Source: Bacillus rhizoplanae
GTDB lineage: Bacteria; Bacillota; Bacilli; Bacillales; Bacillaceae_G
Assembly (NCBI RefSeq): GCF_917563915.1
Contig: NZ_CAKJTI010000004.1
Coordinates: 1-64,000, forward strand
Direction: 5' to 3'
Length of the DNA: 64,000 bases
The notes below the pieces were generated by a model that was not told the origin of the DNA, ran no database searches, and saw only the letters and a program-made list of their open reading frames with translations. Shown in pieces: positions 10,775 through 19,425 of the stretch. The position numbers and the translations under genes are program-made. How positions within the stretch are numbered: position 1 is the stretch's first letter; the number at the start of each line of letters is the position of its first letter.

Positions 10775-10803
10775 ATGTTAACTGCAATTGAAAGCGGTGT
10801 CAA
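10775..10803 (-). promoter_or_regulatory. glpFK promoter overlapped by a cre site
   Basis: On the minus strand TTGACA (10803-10798), 17 bases and TAACAT (10780-10775) form a good sigma-A promoter. On the plus strand the bases TTGAAAGCGGTGTCAA (10788-10803) match the cre consensus with one mismatch and cover the -35 box, so CcpA would block this promoter. A weaker cre-like site is at about 10624-10639. Confidence 0.75.
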
Positions 10804-10824
10804 TTAAATTTTTCCACATTTTTG

Positions 10825-11385
10825 TCATTTTTCATGAAAATGTTTCCATAACTCTTTTTTCGATGTTGTAATCGCTGTTGCACCAGCTTCTAAAGCCCTT
10901 TCCACATCATCAACCGTGCGAATAAATCCACCTGCTAAAATAGATAATCCGGTCCGTTCTTTCACTTCTGCAATCACGTCCGTTAAAGCTCCCGGCAACA
11001 CTTCAATGTAATCTGGCTTTGTCTTTTCTAAAAGAGCACAACTTTTTTCCATTGCACTAGAGTCAATTAAGAAAACGCGTTGAATCGCAACGACACCTTT
11101 TTGCTTCGCTTTCATAATCACACTTGATTTCGTAGATAACAAACCATATGGGCGAAACTCCTGGCATACATATTCCGTTGCATACGCATCACTTTGCAAG
11201 CCATGAATTAAATCGACATGTAAAAAGACTTTCTTACCATGCTGCTTCGCTAACGCCACGACACTTTTCAACTGACCGACATGAATATCTAAAATTACAA
11301 TATATTCATACGAACTATGTAACAACTTTTCTAAATCCTTGATTTGCCGAACAGCTGGTAATATTTTTTGTTCATGAAATTCCAT
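10825..11385 (-). CDS. glpP: glycerol operon antiterminator GlpP
   Basis: A 186-residue cytoplasmic RNA-binding antiterminator with a TIM-barrel-like fold. The N-terminus (QKILPAVRQIKDLEKLL), the LHVDLIHGL block and the C-terminal AGGFIRTVDDVERALEAGA phosphate-binding loop match GlpP. Family knowledge: with glycerol-3-phosphate it prevents termination in the leaders of glpFK and glpD, and both leader hairpins are visible in this window. It lies directly upstream of the glpFK promoter, in the same direction. Confidence 0.95.
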   Translation of the reverse strand: MEFHEQKILPAVRQIKDLEKLLHSSYEYIVILDIHVGQLKSVVALAKQHGKKVFLHVDLIHGLQSDAYATEYVCQEFRPYGLLSTKSSVIMKAKQKGVVAIQRVFLIDSSAMEKSCALLEKTKPDYIEVLPGALTDVIAEVKERTGLSILAGGFIRTVDDVERALEAGATAITTSKKELWKHFHEK

Positions 11386-11477
11386 TCGAAAATCCCCTTC
11401 TGTATGTCTTTCTATCTCTTATAGTACACAAATTAAGGAAAAAGAAAAGATGATACCTTTTTTTAGAGGTCCAGTTC

Positions 11478-11620
11478 CAGCGTAGCTTGATGACTCGCAT
11501 GTCGAACATAGTCGAAGGGTCTTTATATTGTGTCGAGTCGTCGATATATTGTAAAAAGCGCCGATAAATATATGTTTTCCGCCGATATATTGCGAAAAGC
11601 GCCGATATATCGGCGAACAC
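11478..11620. repeat. CGCCGATATAT-rich interspersed repeat with unoccupied bcr1 target
   Basis: Contains several CGCCGATA(T/A)AT units and a distal part reading GCATGTCGAACATAGTCGAAGG. The same sequence, reverse complemented, lies at 23583-23850, where a bcr1 copy interrupts it. The corresponding target here is intact, with a single TTTAT at 11522-11526. No coding capacity was recognised. Confidence 0.75.
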
Positions 11621-11623
11621 GTA

Positions 11624-11663
11624 AAAACGGGACTGACCCTAAAGGTAGGTCAGTCCCGTTTTT
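11624..11663 (-). terminator. terminator of the PhnB-like gene
   Basis: AACGGGACTGACC and GGTCAGTCCCGTT form a perfect 13-bp stem flanked by A and T runs, just after the minus-strand stop at 11673. Confidence 0.9.
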
Positions 11664-11672
11664 TCCTAGCAA

Positions 11673-12104
11673 TTACTTATTATCAGCACCTAGCGTTGAA
11701 ACTTGCCATTCCACACCGAATTTATCTTTCACTTGGCCGTATAACGGGCTCCAGAAAGTTTCTTGAAGCGGCATTACTACTTGACCACCGTCTTGTAATT
11801 TTTCAAATACTTCTTTTGATTTTTCTCCATCTTGTATGTGAATTGCTATAGTCAATTGCGATCCAATTTCGTGTGACTGACCTGGGAACGTATCAGAAAT
11901 CATAAGATCCGTATTACCAACTTTTAAATGTGCATGTAAAATACGATCTTTCGCCTCAGCAGGAATCGGGTATTCTGGATTTTCTGGCATTTCTCCAAAC
12001 GTTTGAAGCATTTCAACCTTTGCATCCAATGCGTTTTCGTAAAACTTAACTGCTTCTTGTCCATTACCATTCGTCACTAAATACGGGTTAATACCTAAAA
12101 TCAT
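11673..12104 (-). CDS. PhnB-like VOC-superfamily protein, copy 1
   Basis: A 143-residue protein of the PhnB/3-demethylubiquinone-methyltransferase-like branch of the vicinal oxygen chelate superfamily. The start INPYLVTNGNGQEAVKFYENAL and the end PLYGQVKDKFGVEWQVST are the family hallmarks. The substrate cannot be told from sequence. ATG 12104 was chosen because AGAGG lies nine bases upstream. It is about 85 percent identical by eye to the gene at 13400-13825 and shares upstream DNA with it, so the two arose by local duplication. Confidence 0.88.
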   Translation of the reverse strand: MILGINPYLVTNGNGQEAVKFYENALDAKVEMLQTFGEMPENPEYPIPAEAKDRILHAHLKVGNTDLMISDTFPGQSHEIGSQLTIAIHIQDGEKSKEVFEKLQDGGQVVMPLQETFWSPLYGQVKDKFGVEWQVSTLGADNK

Positions 12105-12423
12105 CACAAGCACCTCTTTCTAAAATGTTTAACATATGTAACCGCGAAACAGAACATACGTTTCTATTATTTTATCATATATTACTTGCTTATGGAACTA
12201 TTTTACTTCGTTCGTGCAATGAAAAAAATCGACATCTTTTTATGTGAAAATAAGATAGTTTGGTTGATTTTTTTATAACCCTGCTCGAATTTCGTGCTAA
12301 GCAAATGCTGACATAATTCGCGAAATAATGGTGCTACTCCCTTCTCCTTTAGCTTACACATGAAAGTGTTCTAAAGGAGGAAATGCCTGAAATATAAATA
12401 TAATCAAAAGGAGTGAGATAATA
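12105..12423. other. non-coding, duplicated upstream region
   Basis: Bases up to about 12247 are a copy of 13826-13981. The rest (12280-12350) carries GAATTTCGTGCTAAGCAAA and GGTGCTACTCCC, fragments also found near 42.4 kb in inverted form. No gene was seen. Confidence 0.5.
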
Positions 12424-12804
12424 ATGGAAGCAAGCACCTTTTTAGGACTGTTTTGGGGATGGATGATAGTTATCGTATCAGGAATACTTTTCGTACGTCC
12501 ATCCGTACTACGTGAGCTGAAAAAATTAGTAGTCGAGGACAGAGGATTTGGGATTATGTATGGCTTTCTATCGATTTTTTTAGGGTTAGGCACTGTTATC
12601 CTGCATAATGTATGGGCACTCAACTGGCAGGGATTCATCACAATCATTGCATGGCTCGCGCTATTAAAGGGAATTTACGTAATTGCATATCCTGAACCAT
12701 CCAAGAAAACCGACTTCGAAGTGCGGATACGATCTACGCGTATAGCACTTGCTATCGTTGGTGCTTTGGCTTTATGGATGCTTGTCGTAATCTATATGAA
12801 ATAA
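12424..12804 (+). CDS. small four-helix membrane protein, unknown function
   Basis: A 126-residue integral membrane protein. Hydrophobic segments lie at about residues 6-24, 44-62, 68-88 and 106-124, with a charged loop (SVLRELKKLVVEDRG) after the first. AAAGGAG precedes the ATG at a suitable distance. No family was recognised beyond uncharacterised membrane proteins. It lies between the two PhnB-like copies and in the opposite direction, together with a VOC gene, so this pair seems to have been present when the outer gene was duplicated or was inserted later. Confidence 0.75.
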   Translation: MEASTFLGLFWGWMIVIVSGILFVRPSVLRELKKLVVEDRGFGIMYGFLSIFLGLGTVILHNVWALNWQGFITIIAWLALLKGIYVIAYPEPSKKTDFEVRIRSTRIALAIVGALALWMLVVIYMK

Positions 12805-12889
12805 TCTGTAATTCGAAATAGGTCTCAGTAGATTCGTTAAGATCATTAAGAATTTCCTAACACTTTCCCGTTTAAAAGGAGATGAGTAG

Positions 12890-13315
12890 ATGAAGCTGAA
12901 TCATTTGAATTTATGTGTGAATGATTTATCGGCAGCAAAAGTTTTTTTTGAAACATTTTTTGATTTTCAATGTTTAGAAGAGAAAGGAAAAGCTCTTGTA
13001 GTGATGAGTGATAATGATGGATTTATTCTTGTATTAAGTGATCCAAAAGCGTTTAAAGGGGGAAAAGATGCGATATACCCGGAAGCTTTTCATATTGGTT
13101 TCTTAGTAGAAGAACCAAATGAAGTTGATCAATTATATGATCGCTTAATAGATGGAGGTATTGAAATAGATAAAGAACCTTATAAGATGAGAGGTAGTAG
13201 TTATGGCTTCTACTTTACAGTATTTAATGGATTGTTGATTGAGGTTTCTTGCCTTGACTATAAAGACGGTAAAAGAATCTCAAAACTTAATGTTACTAAA
13301 GATGCTAAACGTTAA
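12890..13315 (+). CDS. VOC-family (glyoxalase/bleomycin resistance-like) protein
   Basis: A 141-residue member of the vicinal oxygen chelate superfamily. The N-terminus MKLNHLNLCVNDLSAAKVFF has the conserved metal-site histidine, and the C-terminal half repeats the beta-alpha-beta-beta-beta module (EAFHIGFLVEE to GLLIEVS, the last glutamate being the usual metal ligand). AAAGGAGAUGAG precedes the start. Substrate unknown; members include glyoxalases, dioxygenases and drug-binding proteins. Not closely related to the flanking PhnB-like pair. Confidence 0.85.
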   Translation: MKLNHLNLCVNDLSAAKVFFETFFDFQCLEEKGKALVVMSDNDGFILVLSDPKAFKGGKDAIYPEAFHIGFLVEEPNEVDQLYDRLIDGGIEIDKEPYKMRGSSYGFYFTVFNGLLIEVSCLDYKDGKRISKLNVTKDAKR

Positions 13316-13355
13316 TGAACTATCGATGCTTTATATAAATGCAAATTGAAAAATA

Positions 13356-13387
13356 AAAGGAGCTGACTTTTTGTAGTCAGCTCCTTC
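13356..13387. terminator. bidirectional terminator
   Basis: AAGGAGCTGAC and GTCAGCTCCTT form a perfect stem between the convergent VOC and PhnB-like genes. Confidence 0.88.
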
Positions 13388-13399
13388 TTATATGAATTA

Positions 13400-13825
13400 T
13401 TATCGGCAAACAACCGTTGAAATTTGCCATTCTACACCGAATTTATCTTTCACTTGGCCGTATAATGGACTCCAGAATGTTTCTTGAAGCGGCATTACTA
13501 CTTGACCGCCGTCTTGTAATTTTTCAAATACTTCTTTTGATTTTTCTATATCATTTATCCCGATGAATATAGTCACTTGTGATCCAATTTCATATGGTTT
13601 ACCTGGGAATGTATCAGAAATCATAAGATCCGTATCACCGACTTTTAAATGTGCATGTAACACACGATCTTTTACCTCAGCAGGAATCGGAAATTCTGGA
13701 TCTTCAGGCATGTCTCCAAACGTTTGAAGCATTTCAACCTTTGCATCCAATGCGTTTTCATAAAATTTAACTGCTTCTTGTCCATTGCCATTCGTCACTA
13801 AATAAGGGTTAATACCTAAAATCAT
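13400..13825 (-). CDS. PhnB-like VOC-superfamily protein, copy 2
   Basis: A 141-residue paralogue of the gene at 11673-12104, with the same INPYLVTNGNGQEAV start and KDKFGVEWQ end. The middle differs most (IFIGINDIEKSK against IAIHIQDGEKSK) and the last residues diverge (TVVCR). The ATG at 13825 has AGAGG upstream, as in copy 1. Function unknown. Confidence 0.88.
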   Translation of the reverse strand: MILGINPYLVTNGNGQEAVKFYENALDAKVEMLQTFGDMPEDPEFPIPAEVKDRVLHAHLKVGDTDLMISDTFPGKPYEIGSQVTIFIGINDIEKSKEVFEKLQDGGQVVMPLQETFWSPLYGQVKDKFGVEWQISTVVCR

Positions 13826-13984
13826 GAAAAACACCTCTTTCTAACATGTTTAGTAGTCATAAACATATGCAACCGCGAAAACAGAACATATGTTTTGTTT
13901 TATTTTATCATGTGTTACTTGTTTATGGATCTATTTTACTTCGTTCGTGCAATGAAAAAAATCGACATCTTTTTATGTAAGCCG

Positions 13985-15232
13985 TCAGTTTTTGAGAGGT
14001 GACTTTTTTGACAATACTTCAAATGCTAAGAACTGTGTTACCTGACTAGAGTTGAAATTATTATCTGAAACTAGTACAAGGCTGTCGTTCCCGTTTGCAA
14101 GTTTAGGACCCCAAGAGATGCCTTCGATATTGTCTAGTTTAGATAAACCTAATGTGTTCAAATCAAGAATCAGACGCTTTTTAACAGGCTTAAATTTGCT
14201 TTCTTGTAACGAATCTATATGACTAATATCACTAGCTCCGTTAAGATCAATCTCATAAATACGAATATAGTTTTTAAAGGTTCCATCTTCACCTTGTACA
14301 CCAGAACGTTCAACTGTTAATAACTCATGGTTGTTTACCGCAAGGATCTCTGACACGCCATTATCTGCGTATTTACCAGGCGCTGGCGTTGCTGGAATTG
14401 GATCAATAGGGTATGCGTACTGTCCGAGTACATTCCCTTTACGATCATATTGAGTGATCCGTGAAAGTGCCCCGGAGTTTGCAGTAGGTATAGGCCCGTC
14501 CTGATATAATGGACCTTCCATTGCAACCCATAGCGACTTACCGTCGGGTGCAAACGTAGAACCTTCAAAACTCAGGTTATTACGTGCCCCAGTCTCTTGT
14601 GTTGGTGATACTTTAAATATTTCCGGCAGAGACAATGTAGACAAGTATTGTCCATCACGAGTGGCATGTTTCACGAACGGATTTAAGCCAAGAGAACGAT
14701 CGCCCTCACTCGTATACCAAATACTCCCATCTAGAGGATCAATGTTTATGGATTCAAAATCTGGAACTTCTCCACCCTGAGTGGTGTATTGTGTTTGATT
14801 GGGATAAACGCTTCCGTCAGCTTGCTTTAAAAAATTCACTCCGGTCAATTGAATAGAATGAAAACCTTGGGGATTATAGTTGAGCCTAGCATTATAAAAA
14901 CGCGCAGGATTATAACTTGATCTGTCGTCGCTTATCATAACCCATGTGTCACTTTTAGAATCGTACCTAAGTCCTGAAAGGCCGCCCACAGTAGTTCCTT
15001 CAAAATTCTCATTGAACGGGATTTTTTTCTCTCCAATAAACCTTAGACTCTTAACGGAACGTTTTTCGTTTAAGTTGTTTACACCATCCTTTTTCTCGCT
15101 AGAATGGTCATAATTTTCCTGTGATACATTTTGCTCAGCAGCATGAATAGTAATAGGTGATAAAGCTAGACAAGCACTTAATGCAGCAACACTTAAAACG
15201 TTAAAATACTTAGGTAACTTAAGTTTTTTCAT
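13985..15232 (-). CDS. secreted esterase-like activity of phytase protein
   Basis: A 415-residue exported protein with a signal peptide (residues 1-31, ending SPITIHAAE). The mature part resembles the Phytase-like/esterase-like domain: LRFIGEKKIPF, GGLSGLRYDSKSDTWVMISD near the N-terminus, a central PDFESINIDPLDGSIWYTSEGDR block, and a C-terminal DNIEGISWGPKL with VLVSDNNF. These make a beta-propeller-like fold; substrate unknown. The stop codon is only a few bases from the edge of the duplicated PhnB upstream region (about 13981), so the duplication abuts this gene. Confidence 0.85.
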   Translation of the reverse strand: MKKLKLPKYFNVLSVAALSACLALSPITIHAAEQNVSQENYDHSSEKKDGVNNLNEKRSVKSLRFIGEKKIPFNENFEGTTVGGLSGLRYDSKSDTWVMISDDRSSYNPARFYNARLNYNPQGFHSIQLTGVNFLKQADGSVYPNQTQYTTQGGEVPDFESINIDPLDGSIWYTSEGDRSLGLNPFVKHATRDGQYLSTLSLPEIFKVSPTQETGARNNLSFEGSTFAPDGKSLWVAMEGPLYQDGPIPTANSGALSRITQYDRKGNVLGQYAYPIDPIPATPAPGKYADNGVSEILAVNNHELLTVERSGVQGEDGTFKNYIRIYEIDLNGASDISHIDSLQESKFKPVKKRLILDLNTLGLSKLDNIEGISWGPKLANGNDSLVLVSDNNFNSSQVTQFLAFEVLSKKSPLKN

Positions 15233-15453
15233 AATACTCTCCCTTTTCTATGTTTATTTTTATACAACAAAAAAGGCATTTCTATAATTCAGTATGATGA
15301 AACGCAGAGCTTTAACAGCAAGTCCCTATTTATTAGATTTACTAAATGAACGCACATCCCCATTTCCTTCATACAAAATTACCACTCTACAATAACACCA
15401 AGATATGAATTTCCGTTTAAAAGACTATTAAAAAAATGTAAAGCATCACAACG

Positions 15454-15486
15454 AAAAAGGATGGCAACCTCTCGGCTACTCATCCT
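15454..15486 (-). terminator. terminator of the YhaL-like gene
   Basis: GGATGAGTAGCC and GGTTGCCATCC pair imperfectly and are followed by a T-run on the minus strand, 15 bases after the stop. Confidence 0.6.
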
Positions 15487-15500
15487 CTAACATACAACTA

Positions 15501-15701
15501 TTAAAGCAAAACAGAATCCTCATCCTTCTCTTGATGACGTCGTTCCCGTTCTTCTGCCAAACGTCTCATATATATTTCGCCTTCTTTTTCAATAAACTCA
15601 TTATCAATATCTTGCTCTTTTTTCGACGTGTATAAGACCATATAACCGCTCACAACAATCCCAATAATAATGAGATAAATCCACCATGGTAAAGTTTCCA
15701 T
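15501..15701 (-). CDS. YhaL-family sporulation-associated small membrane protein
   Basis: A 66-residue protein with one N-terminal membrane helix (WWIYLIIIGIVVSGYMVLY) and a charged cytoplasmic tail rich in Glu, Arg and Lys. Sequence type and position next to yhaM-yhaN-yhaO match YhaL of B. subtilis, where the order is yhaL, prsA, yhaM, yhaN, yhaO. Here an inhA gene occupies the place where prsA would be. GGAAGGAA precedes the start. Confidence 0.7.
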   Translation of the reverse strand: METLPWWIYLIIIGIVVSGYMVLYTSKKEQDIDNEFIEKEGEIYMRRLAEERERRHQEKDEDSVLL

Positions 15702-15797
15702 TCAAGTTCCTTCCTTTCATAAGACAAGCTTTGTTAATTTCACTGTATGAGAGGAAGGAAGGTTTTATGACTCTTTTATTTTGAAAGGGCCTTCAAC

Positions 15798-18191
15798 TTA
15801 TCGATGAACCCAAACTGCCCCTGCTGACTTATCATCAGCTTGACCTACCACTTCAATTTTAATTCCAAGATTCGGAAGTTTTCGTCCTGCATCTGGAATT
15901 ACGCTGTTCATATATGATTTAGAATCATCAAATTTAGACACACCTGGTAATCCTTTATAATCAAAGATTCCGCGCGTTGGTGAATTTACTTTCCATGCTG
16001 GCGTTTGATCAAACGAGAACGCAGCATCTGCAATTTGATAACGAGTACTATTTTTCACACTTGGCTGTCCATTTAATGTTCCAATAATCGCTTCTGGATG
16101 AGAATCTACTACTCCAAGGAATCCTTCGCCTGGATGCACGCCAACCCAGTTATCTGTAAAGCTTTGATCTGCATACCATACAACAAGTCCTGTATTGTAA
16201 ACTGGACCGCGTCCATATTGCAGTGCTTCGTCAGAACCTGCATAGTTTCTCCACTCTAAATAATAATTATTTTTCTTCTGCTCAAATCCATCAGAAACAG
16301 TAAATCCTTTTAAAGTAAAGCTCGGTTGTCCTTCTGCATCATCAGAGAAAACAACTTTATTATCTACCGTTAAAGTAGCATTATCAAGCGCAAAGCCTCT
16401 GTAAGCTACAGCAACATCTGTTAAATATTCAAATTGTAGTTTTACTTTCTTCCCTTTGAATTGACTTAAATCATAAGACTTGTCAATCCACGTATCATTC
16501 GTTGTATCCATGCCATTCTTTACGTCTTTGTCACCCATTCTATCAATCTTTGTTTTCGTTCCATCTTCCGTAATAGCATATACGTCAAGGAAATCATAAT
16601 TTGCTTCAAGTTCATAGAATGCTTTATAATCAAATTTCGCATTCGTTACATTTGTTAAATCAAACACTGGGGTCTCTAATGTTGTATGTATATCATTTCC
16701 TTTTGTACTATAATAAAATTTCTTTCCAAAACCAGATTCAATATTTTTCAACTTTTTATCCGGTAAATTTACACGAATAATTCCTGGACGTTTTGATTTT
16801 GTAACACTTTGATCTAAATACGTCGAAAATCCGATACCTGTGCCAAGTTTATCATAGTTTACCTCTACAATATTCGCCCAGTTCCCTTGCATATTCTTTT
16901 GGAAGAACTCTTTATTTTGCGGAGAGAAACTTGTCGGTTCTGTTCCTGCAATTCTTCCAGCCCAGCTGCCGCCGCTCATAATAGACCAAGCTTCAATTGG
17001 CTCACCTTGTCCTGAATATTTTGTATCATACTCATCAGGTAAACCTAAATCGTGACCGAATTCATGAGCAAATACACCAACTGCACCGTCTTCAGGCTCA
17101 ATTGTGTAATCATATGCAGCCATCTTTCCACCCCAGTTTGGAACAGATGCTGTTGTGCCATCAATTGCATAAGGTTTTCCACCAAGTTTTGAACGGTGAG
17201 ACCAAATCGCATCATCCTTTAATTTTCCGCCGCCAGCTTCTTGGCCAACACCAGCGTGAACAACCATTAAATGATCAATAATTCCATCTGGTTCATTTTT
17301 ATTACCATCACCGTTGTAATCATACTGATCGTATTGATCAAAATCAGCTAAATTAATTCCTTTTGCTACCGCCGCTTTTAACGCGTCTTTTACTAAATCA
17401 CGTGGTCCTAAAGGTGCTTTATTATCATGACCACTTCCTGCATCATCACCGTAATCAGAAGCTTTACCTGGAACAGTCAACCATTCCGTTACAGTTCCAT
17501 CAACTGTATAACTGCCGCCTGATTGCTCTTCATAATATTGCTTAAATGTTTTAATTTTCGAACCATTGAACAGCGTAAACTGCTCATCTCCAAACAGCAT
17601 ATTTTCATAATGCTCACGATTAAAATCATTCGCATACATATATCCTGGTTCTTGATCAATATTGTTATGTTTAAAATCACTAAATTCTACAAGTAACACA
17701 AGAACTTTATCTGTACGAACAGGCCCGTTATATTGCGCTTGCTGCGCTGAAGACGTCGGCACTTTACCATTTCCATGTATCTTTCCATTTAATCCAGGTA
17801 CTTGCCCAGCTAATGGACCATTCTTTGACTGATGTTGGTTCTCTTTCTCTTCCATTTTCGCATCTTTTACTTTTTTCATAAAATCAGTAGCTTCCTGAGT
17901 AAGACTGTCTTCTGGCGTTGTTTCCTTTCCAGGATTTTCGCCTTTTTTCTTCTCTACATATTTTTCTACAGCCTTCGACGTTTCTGCTTGTGATGCAGAT
18001 GGATCAATGACCCCGCGTTGTTTCAGTGCATTTGCCAAACGTTCCTCTGGTATTAAATGCTCATCTATGAAACTAGATGGCTCTGATGATGATTCAGCAT
18101 AAGCAGCATGACCACCGAAGGCAAACATAGAACTTAGCATAGCCCCTGTTGCCAACACTGAAAAAGTTTTTAATTTTCTGTTCTTTTTCAA
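15798..18191 (-). CDS. inhA: immune inhibitor A, M6-family secreted metalloprotease
   Basis: A 797-residue secreted zinc protease. A signal peptide (to about residue 32, HAAYAESS) is followed by a propeptide, the M6 catalytic domain with [12 protein letters not shown] at 376-387 (zinc ligands His376 and His380) and a C-terminal beta-rich part containing the [16 protein letters not shown] and [12 protein letters not shown] blocks of the InhA family. Family knowledge: InhA proteins degrade antimicrobial peptides and host proteins and associate with the exosporium. The TTG at 18191 was chosen because GGGGGGAU precedes it; the ATG at 18272 has no ribosome site. Which paralogue (InhA1, 2 or 3) it is cannot be said. 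Confidence 0.93.
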   Translation of the reverse strand: MKKNRKLKTFSVLATGAMLSSMFAFGGHAAYAESSSEPSSFIDEHLIPEERLANALKQRGVIDPSASQAETSKAVEKYVEKKKGENPGKETTPEDSLTQEATDFMKKVKDAKMEEKENQHQSKNGPLAGQVPGLNGKIHGNGKVPTSSAQQAQYNGPVRTDKVLVLLVEFSDFKHNNIDQEPGYMYANDFNREHYENMLFGDEQFTLFNGSKIKTFKQYYEEQSGGSYTVDGTVTEWLTVPGKASDYGDDAGSGHDNKAPLGPRDLVKDALKAAVAKGINLADFDQYDQYDYNGDGNKNEPDGIIDHLMVVHAGVGQEAGGGKLKDDAIWSHRSKLGGKPYAIDGTTASVPNWGGKMAAYDYTIEPEDGAVGVFAHEFGHDLGLPDEYDTKYSGQGEPIEAWSIMSGGSWAGRIAGTEPTSFSPQNKEFFQKNMQGNWANIVEVNYDKLGTGIGFSTYLDQSVTKSKRPGIIRVNLPDKKLKNIESGFGKKFYYSTKGNDIHTTLETPVFDLTNVTNAKFDYKAFYELEANYDFLDVYAITEDGTKTKIDRMGDKDVKNGMDTTNDTWIDKSYDLSQFKGKKVKLQFEYLTDVAVAYRGFALDNATLTVDNKVVFSDDAEGQPSFTLKGFTVSDGFEQKKNNYYLEWRNYAGSDEALQYGRGPVYNTGLVVWYADQSFTDNWVGVHPGEGFLGVVDSHPEAIIGTLNGQPSVKNSTRYQIADAAFSFDQTPAWKVNSPTRGIFDYKGLPGVSKFDDSKSYMNSVIPDAGRKLPNLGIKIEVVGQADDKSAGAVWVHR

Positions 18192-18381
18192 TGCAATCCC
18201 CCCTATTGTGTATAAGTTGTCGACTTTTTTTGTCGATATGTACATATTATTATCGATTGATGTAATTTTCAATATTTTTGTAATATACAGACTATTTAAT
18301 GTAATTTATTTTATTATAATAATTTTTCTGCAGTAGAGCTGATCATTTTTTTGTTCTACTTCACTTCAATCATCATAAAAA

Positions 18382-18413
18382 AAAGATTCTACCACGATAG
18401 TAGAATCTTTTTT
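18382..18413 (-). terminator. terminator of yhaM
   Basis: AAAGATTCTAC and GTAGAATCTTT form a perfect 11-bp stem with flanking A and T runs, 10 bases after the yhaM stop. Confidence 0.9.
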
Positions 18414-18423
18414 ACACTCTTTT

Positions 18424-19425
<1,002 letters not shown>

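Noticed and set aside
10607-10824. Metabolite riboswitch before glpF
   Set aside because: The structure is a single leader hairpin in a GlpP-regulated gene; protein-dependent antitermination explains it without an aptamer.
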